Shown here piece after piece: positions 1 through 7,652 of a stretch of 64,000 nt of DNA. Within the stretch, counting starts at the first letter, position 1; each line of letters opens with the position of its first letter. The stretch covers positions 62,001-126,000 of the forward strand of contig NZ_JBHSUL010000012.1 in the NCBI RefSeq assembly GCF_042660675.1, in the 5' to 3' direction. The notes under the pieces were generated by a model, which did no database searches, was not told where the DNA came from, and saw only the letters and a list, made by a program, of their open reading frames with translations. This DNA comes from Marinilactibacillus sp042660675. Lineage in GTDB: Bacteria; Bacillota; Bacilli; Lactobacillales; Carnobacteriaceae_A. A program made the translations under genes and the position numbers.

Positions 1-855
1 TGGTCCGATGAAGCGTTTGTAAGCTTCACTGATAGCTTCTTTTACTTTTTTTACAGCTGGAGTCAAGTGAACACTTTTGATTTCTTGTTTGATCATATAG
101 TGTTCGATTCGGTCTTCGTCCACTTCAATGTTCACAGAAAGGACGCCTTCTTTTTCTCCTCTGTTCAATGCCAGAATACGGTGCGCAACAAGCGACTTGA
201 TTGTCTCTGAATATTCGTAATACATTTCATAGACCGCTTTTTCATCTGCTGTCTTGTCTTTGACAGTTGAAAGAACTGTCCCATTTTTACTTGTGTAGTC
301 TCGAATCCATTCACGGTATTGAGGATTGTCAGAAATATATTCAGCAATAATTTCATGTGCTCCTGCTAAAACTTCTTCCACAGTCAATACTTCTTTTTCT
401 TCATCAATATAATTTGCGGCTTCGTTTTCAAGTTCTGCGTCAGGGAAAGACAATAACCAATCTGCAAATGGTTGAAGCCCCTGCTCTTTCGCAATCGTTG
501 CCTTTGTGCGACGTTTTTGTTTGAAGGGTCGGTACAAGTCTTCTACTTTTTGCATTTTTGTCGCTTTTTGAATGGCTTGCTCAAGCTCTGCTGTTAATTT
601 GCCTTGCTCTTCAATAGAAGCAATCACGTCTAATTTTCTTTTTTCGATGTTTTTTAAATAAGTATGACGTTCTTCGATTTCTCTAATTTGTACTTCATCC
701 AGTGATCCTGTTACTTCTTTTCTATAACGGGCAATAAAAGGAACCGTATTTCCGTCCTCTAATAAATCGAGCACCGAGTTGATTTGTTTTTTTGAATAGT
801 CTGTTAATTCTTTGATTAGTAAATCCATTACTTGTTTATTTTCTGTTTCCACCAA
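1..855 (-). CDS. tex: Tex-family RNA-binding transcription accessory protein (partial, 3' end outside window)
   Basis: The reading frame stays open to base 1, so only the N-terminal 285 or so residues are seen. They carry the Tex hallmark GNTVPFIARYRKEVTG near residue 40, followed by SLDEVQIREIEER and the helical Tex N-terminal region. The YqgF-like nuclease fold, helix-hairpin-helix and S1 domains expected further on would lie beyond the left edge. Tex is a conserved nucleic-acid-binding protein linked to transcription and stress tolerance; its exact role is poorly defined. The start is uncertain: an ATG lies at 864 directly against GGAG with no spacing, while a TTG at 855 sits 9 bases after the same GGAG, so I prefer TTG. 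Confidence 0.9.
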   Translation of the reverse strand, partial: MVETENKQVMDLLIKELTDYSKKQINSVLDLLEDGNTVPFIARYRKEVTGSLDEVQIREIEERHTYLKNIEKRKLDVIASIEEQGKLTAELEQAIQKATKMQKVEDLYRPFKQKRRTKATIAKEQGLQPFADWLLSFPDAELENEAANYIDEEKEVLTVEEVLAGAHEIIAEYISDNPQYREWIRDYTSKNGTVLSTVKDKTADEKAVYEMYYEYSETIKSLVAHRILALNRGEKEGVLSVNIEVDEDRIEHYMIKQEIKSVHLTPAVKKVKEAISEAYKRFIGP

Positions 856-964
856 GATATTCATCTCCAATGCATGTATTCAACTTTTCTATTTTATCAC
901 AAATTCGCTTGATCAAATACCCAAATTCAGTTCTCTCTCGTGGTGACCAAAAGATTAGCGACAC

Positions 965-1003
965 AAAGAAAGGTAGAAACGAGCGACCTCGACTTCTACC
1001 TTT
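965..1003 (-). terminator. Hairpin terminator after the metallophosphoesterase gene
   Basis: Ten-base arms AAAGGTAGAA (969-978) and TTCTACCTTT (994-1003) form a hairpin just downstream of the minus-strand stop at 1007. The U-tract on the minus strand is short (CTTTG). Confidence 0.6.
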
Positions 1004-1006
1004 TTC

Positions 1007-1831
1007 TTATAGATTGATTACGACCAGTGTTTTTTCTAGCTGTGCTTTGAAATTTTTATTGCTCCAATGTCTCTTGTTGCCTAGACACGCAGAAATATAA
1101 GTCCGATCAGTATCTCGATAAGTCTTTCTAAAATGAACGTGCCCCATCAAACTATATTCAATATGGGGATACTTTTTATAAAGCGTTTCGTACGACTTGG
1201 CTCCTAAAAAAGCATTCGCATAATCGTAGATACGACTAGGCAAAGGGACAACAAATTCTGAATGTGTCGCTACATGCGTCATCAAAATAATTTTCCGATT
1301 ACCAACGGATTCAATATCGCTTGTTAGTTGATTTAACATCTCTTTACTGACACTCTGATCGTCCTTGCCCCAGTCTACGTAATGCCGATCATTCCAGGAA
1401 GCAAATTTATATTTTTTCTTGTCGAATTGCTCGATTGAATACTTTTTATGATCTCCATAACCATAATCATACCATCCTGGTGAACCTACAATGGCCCATT
1501 CATCGTTAAGAATTTTAGGACTTCCCACTAGTGACTCTTTTTTTGAAGTAAAAAAAGAGTCAATTTGATTTGTATCTTTCACTTCATGTTCTTTTGACCA
1601 GTAATCGTGATTTCCTGGTGTGAAAAAGACTTGAATCTTAGTAGTTTCTTGAATATTTTCCAGAAATTTCTGGCTTTTTTCGTAGTGATTGGAAATATCC
1701 CCCGCAATTAACAAAATGTCCAATTCTTGATCTAAAATGATTTGTGTGACTAGTGATTCTGCAGTTTCACCTAGTTTTAGCGCTTTTTCATTGATATCTA
1801 TATGCAGATCCGATATCATACCGATTTTCAT
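1007..1831 (-). CDS. Metallophosphoesterase, calcineurin-like fold
   Basis: This 274-residue protein shows the full metal-binding set of the calcineurin-like superfamily in order: SDLH (7-10), GD (44-45), GNHD (73-76), THV (185-187) and GHVH (230-233). No signal peptide or membrane segment is visible, so it should be cytoplasmic. The family cleaves phosphomono- or diesters using two metal ions; the substrate cannot be told from sequence. Length and opening (MKIGMISDLHIDIN) resemble a group of putative phosphoesterases common in Lactobacillales. It starts 8 bases downstream of a PPP-type phosphatase on the same strand, so the two are probably co-transcribed. The ATG has an AAAGGA upstream at slightly long spacing. 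Confidence 0.85.
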   Translation of the reverse strand: MKIGMISDLHIDINEKALKLGETAESLVTQIILDQELDILLIAGDISNHYEKSQKFLENIQETTKIQVFFTPGNHDYWSKEHEVKDTNQIDSFFTSKKESLVGSPKILNDEWAIVGSPGWYDYGYGDHKKYSIEQFDKKKYKFASWNDRHYVDWGKDDQSVSKEMLNQLTSDIESVGNRKIILMTHVATHSEFVVPLPSRIYDYANAFLGAKSYETLYKKYPHIEYSLMGHVHFRKTYRDTDRTYISACLGNKRHWSNKNFKAQLEKTLVVINL

Positions 1832-1839
1832 GCTGTGCT

Positions 1840-2583
1840 TTATTCCTTTCGCAAATGGTTGCTATACGCATATCCTTTGTTTTCAATACTATATTGAGCA
1901 ATTATACCTTCCTTGTCAATGACAATACCATGAAGGCTACCGCCATATACAACTCCTCCATCAATACCGATTTTCCCATCATCTGTTTCCCATATTGAGG
2001 TATCTGTTGGATCTTCGTTTAACATGGCTGTAACGGTATGCCCAAAAATAATCGTTTTTCCTGTCCTGTTTGGTTGATCATAAAATCCTTCTCGTATCCA
2101 TACCATATCTCGATTACTCGTATTTCTCCAGTTACGAATCGTCAAATTAATCCCCGCATGTACAATAAGAAAGTTCTCCCATTCAAATTTAAGTGGCAAG
2201 GTTTCAATAAATGGTTTCAACCACGGCGCCTTCTCTTGAAGATTTTTCGCTAATTCAAAAGGCTCTTTTCCCTTTAGTTCTGTCTGTAAAAAAGAAGCAA
2301 CGGTCACCATTCCTCCATTCATCGCATAGTTAGAACTGAACTCATTCGGGTTTTTCATAAAATTCAAAAGCATCTCTTCATGATTTCCTCTTAGACAAAT
2401 GGCTTGCTCTTTTTCTATCAATTCTCTGACTTTTTCAAAACAGGCTTTTGGATTCTCACCACGGTCCCCCAAGTCTCCAACTAGTACCAGCTGTTCTTCT
2501 TCTTTGTTCCAGTGCTCTAGAAGTTGGTTGAACATGGTGATTTGTCCATGAATATCCCCGATTATAAATAATTTATCTTTCAT
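1840..2583 (-). CDS. PPP-family serine/threonine phosphatase-like metallophosphoesterase
   Basis: The 247-residue product has the PPP phosphatase signatures GDIHG (9-13), GDLGDRG (36-42) and GNHE (66-69), with later HAG and GHT motifs typical of bacterial PrpA/ApaH-like enzymes. It could dephosphorylate proteins or hydrolyse dinucleoside polyphosphates; PrpA-like and ApaH-like members share these motifs and I cannot separate them safely. It is soluble and cytoplasmic. It is the first gene of a two-gene minus-strand unit with the phosphoesterase at 1007-1831. The ATG follows GGGGG at 8 bases. The adjacent plus-strand efflux operon is transcribed divergently from about 250 bases away. Confidence 0.85.
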   Translation of the reverse strand: MKDKLFIIGDIHGQITMFNQLLEHWNKEEEQLVLVGDLGDRGENPKACFEKVRELIEKEQAICLRGNHEEMLLNFMKNPNEFSSNYAMNGGMVTVASFLQTELKGKEPFELAKNLQEKAPWLKPFIETLPLKFEWENFLIVHAGINLTIRNWRNTSNRDMVWIREGFYDQPNRTGKTIIFGHTVTAMLNEDPTDTSIWETDDGKIGIDGGVVYGGSLHGIVIDKEGIIAQYSIENKGYAYSNHLRKE

Positions 2584-2765
2584 ATTACAATCCCCCTATT
2601 ACTCTCATCCTGATGTCTGTGTAATTATCTTACCATACTAATGGATTTCCCTATACCTTTAGGCATTTTTCCGTTCGACATGCCTTAATGTAGTGAATTC
2701 AATTTTGTCTTGTTATTATAGATTGAATGAATATTCATACATCTTCAAGTTTTCTTCATAGAATT

Positions 2766-2787
2766 CGTTCATATCGAACGGTATAAT
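2766..2787 (+). promoter_or_regulatory. Promoter of the MFP-ABC operon with an overlapping inverted repeat
   Basis: A perfect -10 hexamer TATAAT lies at 2782-2787. No good -35 is present. Just upstream is the inverted repeat CGTTC (2766-2770) - 5 bases - GAACG (2776-2780), placed in the spacer region where a repressor would block RNA polymerase. The repeat is seen directly; its use as an operator is inference. Confidence 0.5.
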
Positions 2788-2833
2788 CATTATATGAATA
2801 AAAATGTACGAACGAAGAGAGGAAGCAGTGTAA

Positions 2834-3697
2834 ATGAATTGGAAAAAGTGGTTAGGTGCTATCGTATTGGTAGCCGTTATAGGGTTTATTGGATTTAGTA
2901 TTTGGAATAGCTCACAAGATGAGCAAGCCCCTACCGTGAGAACAGCTGAAGTCGTAGAAGACTCGGTTAAAGAAGTTGTCGTATCAAATGGAACCATTGT
3001 CCCTTCTGAAACTCAGGAAGTTTTAGGTCAAGGGATCGTTTCGGAATTAAACGTAGCTGTTGGCGATGCTGTTGAAGAAGATGATACATTACTCACTTAT
3101 CTAGACGGTACTGCTTATACTGCAAACTTTAATGGAACGATTACTGAAGTGAATGTCTCTGAAGAAGAACCAGACAACAATGTACAACAAGGACAAGCTT
3201 CTATCGTTTTAGCCGACTTGAATAATCTAGAAGTTATGATTCAATTATCTCGCTCAGATGCTAATTTAGTAGAAGTTGACCAACCAGTATTGTTGACTTA
3301 TTCAAATGAAGACTATCAAGGAACAGTCTCACGTATTGATCCTGTAGCAACACAAGAACAATCTCAAGTTGGCTCTACCACATCGCTTGGTGCAGTGATA
3401 ACATTTGATGACCAGCCTGAAGGATTGATTGCTGGATTTGAAATTGATGCTGATATTACGGTTGCTTCTGCTGACCAAGCTTTAATCGTTCCTATTGAGG
3501 CTTTGAACTATGATGAAAACAATCAGCCTTTCGTCTATACGGTTGTAGATCAGACAGCTCAAAGAGTCGAAATTGAGACGGGTATTCAATCAAATACCAC
3601 TATTGAAGTAACAAATGGTTTATCCGAAGGAGACCAAGTCATTTTATCTCCAGGAGACGACGTTACTCAAGACACGCAAGTAGAATTAGAAGATTAA
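2834..3697 (+). CDS. HlyD/MacA-type membrane fusion (adaptor) protein of an ABC efflux system
   Basis: The 287-residue protein has an N-terminal membrane anchor (about 6-24, after MNWKKW) and then an outward-facing, strongly acidic extracellular part. A split lipoyl/barrel-sandwich region is recognisable around 60-110 (LGQGIVSELNVAVGDAVEED, then TYLDG...FNGTITEVNVSE), followed by a beta-barrel and a membrane-proximal domain. It is short for a MacA homologue and lacks a long coiled coil, as is common in Gram-positive members. It heads a three-gene operon with an ABC ATPase (14 bases downstream) and a MacB-like permease. The unit is probably an exporter of peptides, toxins or drugs; the substrate is unknown. 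An upstream inverted repeat may be its operator. Confidence 0.85.
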   Translation: MNWKKWLGAIVLVAVIGFIGFSIWNSSQDEQAPTVRTAEVVEDSVKEVVVSNGTIVPSETQEVLGQGIVSELNVAVGDAVEEDDTLLTYLDGTAYTANFNGTITEVNVSEEEPDNNVQQGQASIVLADLNNLEVMIQLSRSDANLVEVDQPVLLTYSNEDYQGTVSRIDPVATQEQSQVGSTTSLGAVITFDDQPEGLIAGFEIDADITVASADQALIVPIEALNYDENNQPFVYTVVDQTAQRVEIETGIQSNTTIEVTNGLSEGDQVILSPGDDVTQDTQVELED

Positions 3698-3711
3698 TAG
3701 GAGGTATTCTC

Positions 3712-4431
3712 GTGATCGAGATCAAAGATATCGAAAAGATTTACCGAATGGGCGGGGAAACTTTAAAAGCACTAGATAAAGTTTCTTTATCTATTCAAGA
3801 AGGAGAATTCACCTCTATAATGGGTCCTAGTGGCTCGGGAAAATCTACCTTAATGAACATACTTGGATTACTAGATCAATTTGATAGTGGCACCTATCTT
3901 TTGAATGGAACAGATGTATCTGGAATTTCAGATAACGAACGGGCCCATATTCGAAACAAAGAAATCGGATTTGTCTTTCAGTCCTTTAATTTGATGACTC
4001 GAATGAGTGTGCTGGAAAATGTCATGCTCCCGCTTGTGTACGCGAAGGTTCCAAGAAAAGAACGAAGAGAACGAGCGATTGAAGCGTTAGAAAAAGTTGG
4101 TTTAAGTAATCGTATCAACCATCTTACAAATGAGATATCTGGTGGTCAAAAGCAACGTGTTGCGATTGCTAGAGCCATTGTAAATAATCCTTCAGTGTTG
4201 ATGGCAGATGAGCCTACAGGCAATTTGGATTCTAAAACAACTGAAGATATTATGAAAATTTTTCAGGACCTTAACGATGAAGGTACAACGATTGTTATGG
4301 TTACTCACGAGCCTGAAATGGCTGAGTATACTAAACGGACTATCCACTTCAGAGATGGTGTACTTCAAAAAAATGAATACCTAACGCCTAAACGTTTGAA
4401 ACAAACGGAGGTGGACAAACATGTTCTTTAA
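3712..4431 (+). CDS. ABC transporter ATP-binding protein, MacB/LolD type
   Basis: This 239-residue nucleotide-binding subunit has Walker A GPSGSGKST near residue 39, a Q-loop (FVFQSFNL), the signature ISGGQKQRVAIARAI, Walker B VLMADEPTGNLDS and the switch histidine in VTHE. These match the MacB/LolD/FtsE-type clade that powers mechanotransmission permeases. It has no membrane segment of its own and should bind the permease at 4421-5641. The last 11 bases overlap the permease start, indicating translational coupling. A good GGAGG precedes its start; the first codon is GTG. Confidence 0.93.
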   Translation: MIEIKDIEKIYRMGGETLKALDKVSLSIQEGEFTSIMGPSGSGKSTLMNILGLLDQFDSGTYLLNGTDVSGISDNERAHIRNKEIGFVFQSFNLMTRMSVLENVMLPLVYAKVPRKERRERAIEALEKVGLSNRINHLTNEISGGQKQRVAIARAIVNNPSVLMADEPTGNLDSKTTEDIMKIFQDLNDEGTTIVMVTHEPEMAEYTKRTIHFRDGVLQKNEYLTPKRLKQTEVDKHVL

Positions 4432-5641
4432 AGAAAACTTAAAAATGGCACTGGATAGTATTTTTGCTAATAAAATGCGTTCTTTTCTGACCATGCTTGG
4501 AATTATTATCGGAATAGCTTCTGTTATTGCTATACTCGCAGTAGGAAATGGAGCTGCTAGTGAAATCACCGGTACTTTTAGTGATTTAGGTGCGACAACA
4601 ATTCAACTGAGTGCGAGTGATTCTGAGCAAAGTGGCGAAGCGTTATCCAACGAGGATTTATCGGTACTGAAAGATTCTATAGAAGATATCCGCTATATTT
4701 CTCCAAACGAACAGACTCAAGGAACCATATCTTCTGACGATGAATCCAGACAGGCAGTTATTTCATATGGTACGCCCGATCTTCAATATCTTAGTCAGAC
4801 AATGAATTCTGATCTGGTTGATGGTCGTTACTTTAACCAAAACGATTATGATGAATCAGCGGACGTTGTTGTAATTGATGAAGATGCAGCAGAAGCTTTA
4901 TTTGGACGTACAAATGTCGTTGGAGAAACTTTGCGCGTAACGACAGCTCAGGTGCCACTTAATTTAAGAATCATCGGGATTGTAGAAGGAAGATTTGGAG
5001 ATATACAAGGTGCATTCGATACAAGTGAACTCCCCTTGTTTATCGCGATGCCAAATTCTACAATCGGAAACGCCATTCCTCAGTTTGCAGGTATTAGTTC
5101 TGCTATTATCGAAGTTGGTGCGACTGAACAAATCGAACCTGTTTCCAACCAGATCGTTCGCTTGCTTGAACTTAGAAACAATGCCGTAGGAGAAAATAAG
5201 TATAACGCGACAAACTTTTTACAAGCACTCGATCAAGTGGATAATGTGCTTGGACTATTCATCAACTTTATAGCGGCAGTTGCCGGGATTGCCTTACTAG
5301 TAGGCGGTATCGGAGTCATGAATATCATGCTCGTATCTGTTACTGAAAGGACTCGAGAAATCGGTACTCGAAAAGCGCTTGGTGCAACAACCAATACGAT
5401 TCTAACTCAATTTTTAATGGAGTCGATTATTTTGAGTTTGATTGGTGGATTAATTGGATTGACTTTAGGTATCTTATTATCCAATATCATTGCCGGGTTC
5501 CTTGATATCATTCCAAATATTACACTTGGAAGTGTCGTACTCGTACTAGTCTTTTCTACAGCTGTTGGCGTTTTCTTTGGTATATACCCTGCAAGAAAAG
5601 CTGCAAAACTAGATCCAATCGAAGCTTTACGTTACGAATAA
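4421..5641 (+). CDS. MacB-like ABC transporter permease
   Basis: The 406-residue protein has the MacB/FtsX topology: one transmembrane helix near 22-44 (TMLGIIIGIASVIAILAVG), a large extracellular domain of about 230 residues, and three C-terminal helices from about 275 onward. The conserved motifs VTERTREIGTRKALGAT and IYPARKAAKLDPIEALRYE are typical of this family. It starts inside the 3' end of the ATPase gene with GGAGG 9 bases before the ATG. With the adaptor and ATPase it forms a complete tripartite-type Gram-positive exporter. No two-component system of the BceRS kind lies beside it, so the regulator is unclear. Confidence 0.92.
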   Translation: MFFKENLKMALDSIFANKMRSFLTMLGIIIGIASVIAILAVGNGAASEITGTFSDLGATTIQLSASDSEQSGEALSNEDLSVLKDSIEDIRYISPNEQTQGTISSDDESRQAVISYGTPDLQYLSQTMNSDLVDGRYFNQNDYDESADVVVIDEDAAEALFGRTNVVGETLRVTTAQVPLNLRIIGIVEGRFGDIQGAFDTSELPLFIAMPNSTIGNAIPQFAGISSAIIEVGATEQIEPVSNQIVRLLELRNNAVGENKYNATNFLQALDQVDNVLGLFINFIAAVAGIALLVGGIGVMNIMLVSVTERTREIGTRKALGATTNTILTQFLMESIILSLIGGLIGLTLGILLSNIIAGFLDIIPNITLGSVVLVLVFSTAVGVFFGIYPARKAAKLDPIEALRYE

Positions 5642-5647
5642 AAATAT

Positions 5648-5694
5648 AAAAAAGCTTACGCTAGACAATCTGTATTGTCAGCATAAGCTTTTTT
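5648..5694. terminator. Bidirectional terminator between the efflux operon and the purine permease
   Basis: Long imperfect arms, AAAAAAGCTTACG...GACAAT and ATTGTC...ATAAGCTTTTTT, form a hairpin flanked by A and T runs, so it can end transcription from both converging units. Confidence 0.85.
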
Positions 5695-5705
5695 GCGTTC
5701 ATATT

Positions 5706-7172
5706 TTAAATATTTGCCATGACGATAAAGTTAATGATAAATAATGCAGCTGTTACCCAGATCACTGGATGTACGAGCTTCGCTTTCCCTTTGACTACTT
5801 TAGTGATGATATAGAAAACAAATCCTGCTGCGATGCCATAAGAAATACTATAGGCAAATCCCATAAAGATTGATGCGAAAAACGCGGGTACTGCTTCTTC
5901 TAAATCGTTCCAGTTAATTTCTCCAAACGCTGACATCATCATAATCCCTACTACAATCAATGCTGGTGCAGTTGCTGCTCCAGGTACAATTGCAATTACT
6001 GGGGAAAATACTGCCGCTAGCAAGAACATGATTCCTGTGGCTACACTTGTCAGACCTGTACGACCTCCAGCTCCGATTCCTGCTGTACTTTCTACGAATG
6101 TCGTTACATTTGAGGTACCAAAGATCGATCCAGCAGTTGTTGCGATAGCATCTGCAAACAACGCTTTTTCTAATTTTGTATTGATCCCTTTACCTTCATC
6201 CATTGCTTTTTCGTCATCTAGAGTGAAGATGCCTGTTTTACGACCTGTACCGATAAAGGTTCCGATTGTGTCGAAAATATCCGTCAGTGTAAATGCAAAT
6301 ACGGTAATAAATACGAGTGCATAGCGAGATGGATCAGCTAGAAGAGAGCCAAAACCTTCTGAACCAAATGCTGCTCCAAACGTGATTCCAAGGTCAGAGA
6401 AAGCTGCTCCTATTGAATTTGAAGGATTTGTCAAACCAGACAAATCTGTCACTCCCATTGGAATACCAATCAAAGTTGTTCCGATAATTCCGATTAAAAT
6501 CGCACCTTTAACGTTTGCAATCAACAAGATAATCGTCAAGACTAATCCAATCAAACCTAACAATACATGTGGAGATGTAAATGCTGTAAGGTCAGGAATA
6601 ATCCCACCACCAGTTACGATTGTATTTAACCCACCTTGATACGTTTCTCTAGCAGCGTCAAATGTCTCGTTATTAGCAGAAATGACATCTGGAGCTTCAG
6701 ATGTAAACTCTAGGAAGTCCGCATTTTTTAGTCCGATGTAGGCAATAAATACCCCAATTCCCCCACCAATAGCATGTTGTAAAGTTTCTGGTATAGCATG
6801 GATAATCATTTTACGAATACTTGTCATCGTGATGATGATATTTACAATCCCACAGATAAAGACCATTGCTAAGGCTTCTTGCCATGAGAAACCTAGTGCA
6901 AATACAACTGTGTAAGTAAAGAACGCGTTCAAACCCATACCTGGTGCCTGCGCATAAGGTACTTTGGCATATAATCCCATTATTAATGTACCAATCGCTG
7001 CAGAAATAACCGTTGCAAGAAACACAGCTTGAGATGGCATTCCTGTTAATGATAAAATCTGCGGATTTACAAAAACGATATATGACATCGCGAAGAAAGT
7101 CGTAACCCCTGCTGCGATTTCACGCCCTACATTTGTATTATTTTCTTTCAGTTGAAAGTATTTTTCCAACAC
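5706..7172 (-). CDS. NCS2/AzgA-type guanine-hypoxanthine permease
   Basis: The 488-residue, highly hydrophobic protein has about 12-14 membrane spans and AzgA-subfamily motifs: FFAMSYIVFVNPQIL near the start, GMGLNAFFTY near 80, and DTIGTFIGTG with FGTSNVTTFVESTAGIGAGG in the central substrate region. Members import guanine and hypoxanthine (PbuG, PbuO) or adenine by proton symport. The C-type purine riboswitch in its leader supports a guanine/hypoxanthine substrate. The start codon is GTG, placed 8 bases after AGAGGG. It is a single-gene unit ending at a bidirectional terminator. PbuG or PbuO are the likeliest names, but I cannot choose between them. Confidence 0.93.
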   Translation of the reverse strand: MLEKYFQLKENNTNVGREIAAGVTTFFAMSYIVFVNPQILSLTGMPSQAVFLATVISAAIGTLIMGLYAKVPYAQAPGMGLNAFFTYTVVFALGFSWQEALAMVFICGIVNIIITMTSIRKMIIHAIPETLQHAIGGGIGVFIAYIGLKNADFLEFTSEAPDVISANNETFDAARETYQGGLNTIVTGGGIIPDLTAFTSPHVLLGLIGLVLTIILLIANVKGAILIGIIGTTLIGIPMGVTDLSGLTNPSNSIGAAFSDLGITFGAAFGSEGFGSLLADPSRYALVFITVFAFTLTDIFDTIGTFIGTGRKTGIFTLDDEKAMDEGKGINTKLEKALFADAIATTAGSIFGTSNVTTFVESTAGIGAGGRTGLTSVATGIMFLLAAVFSPVIAIVPGAATAPALIVVGIMMMSAFGEINWNDLEEAVPAFFASIFMGFAYSISYGIAAGFVFYIITKVVKGKAKLVHPVIWVTAALFIINFIVMANI

Positions 7173-7302
7173 TGATATAACCCTCTTTCAAGATAGATAC
7201 TTCGATTATCGAAGCTCTTGTATAACTTCTCTTAATTTTCAGCTTTCTACGGAATCATCTCTTTCTACTTTTTCAGTACCATTAAGTTGTATAAGAGCAT
7301 AT

Positions 7303-7326
7303 AAAAAAGGATGAGAATACTCATCC
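7303..7326 (-). terminator. Expression-platform terminator of the purine riboswitch
   Basis: On the minus strand GGATGAG-TATT-CTCATCC is followed by six T residues, a perfect seven-base-pair hairpin with U-tail about 50 bases after the aptamer. It lies in the leader of the permease, not after a gene, which is how an OFF-type purine riboswitch is built. Confidence 0.9.
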
Positions 7327-7375
7327 CTAAAAACTAATCGATCAATGAGAAATGAACGACTCCATTATCTCTAGA

Positions 7376-7440
7376 TCTAATAGTCAATCTTTTAAGGTGA
7401 TTGGTAGAAACGTTAGCCCGTATCGCTAAACTATATTAGA
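7376..7440 (-). ncRNA. Purine (guanine-type) riboswitch aptamer
   Basis: Read on the minus strand, this stretch has P1 arms CTAATATAG / CTATTAG, the conserved J2-3 and P3 core GTTTCTACC, and the 3' core TTGACTAT. The purine aptamer core is therefore complete. The discriminating pyrimidine in GACTAT is C, as in guanine/hypoxanthine aptamers; adenine aptamers have GATTAT. A terminator hairpin follows at 7303-7326, then the permease gene. High guanine or hypoxanthine should stabilise the aptamer and allow termination. Confidence 0.93.
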
Positions 7441-7463
7441 TGATTTATACAAATTCATTTTCA

Positions 7464-7492
7464 ATTATAATAGGCATCTATTAAAAAAGCAA
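7464..7492 (-). promoter_or_regulatory. Sigma-A promoter of the purine riboswitch/permease transcript
   Basis: On the minus strand TTGCTT (7492-7487) and TATAAT (7469-7464) are separated by exactly 17 bases. The predicted start lies a few bases before the aptamer, so nearly the whole leader is riboswitch. The rest of the 7173-7652 gap is leader and gor terminator; I see no other gene. Confidence 0.85.
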
Positions 7493-7614
7493 CCTTATAC
7501 TAGAACAATGACCATTATATTCTTATTAAAGTTCGTGTTTATCGGTTTTTCAACGTTTATTTATCTATTAAAGTTCAGCTAAACGGTTTGAATCTGAACA
7601 TGTAAAAGCTTTCA

Positions 7615-7647
7615 AAATAAAAAGAGAACCCATACAAAGGTTCTCTT
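7615..7647 (-). terminator. Terminator of the glutathione reductase gene
   Basis: Nine-base arms AAGAGAACC (7622-7630) and GGTTCTCTT (7639-7647); on the minus strand the hairpin is followed by TTTATTTT. It separates gor from the riboswitch promoter. Confidence 0.85.
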
Positions 7648-7652
7648 GAAAC

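Noticed and set aside
870..1100. Open frame on the plus strand near the start of tex
   Set aside because: It overlaps the end of the metallophosphoesterase gene in antisense and has no ribosome binding site or recognisable protein pattern.
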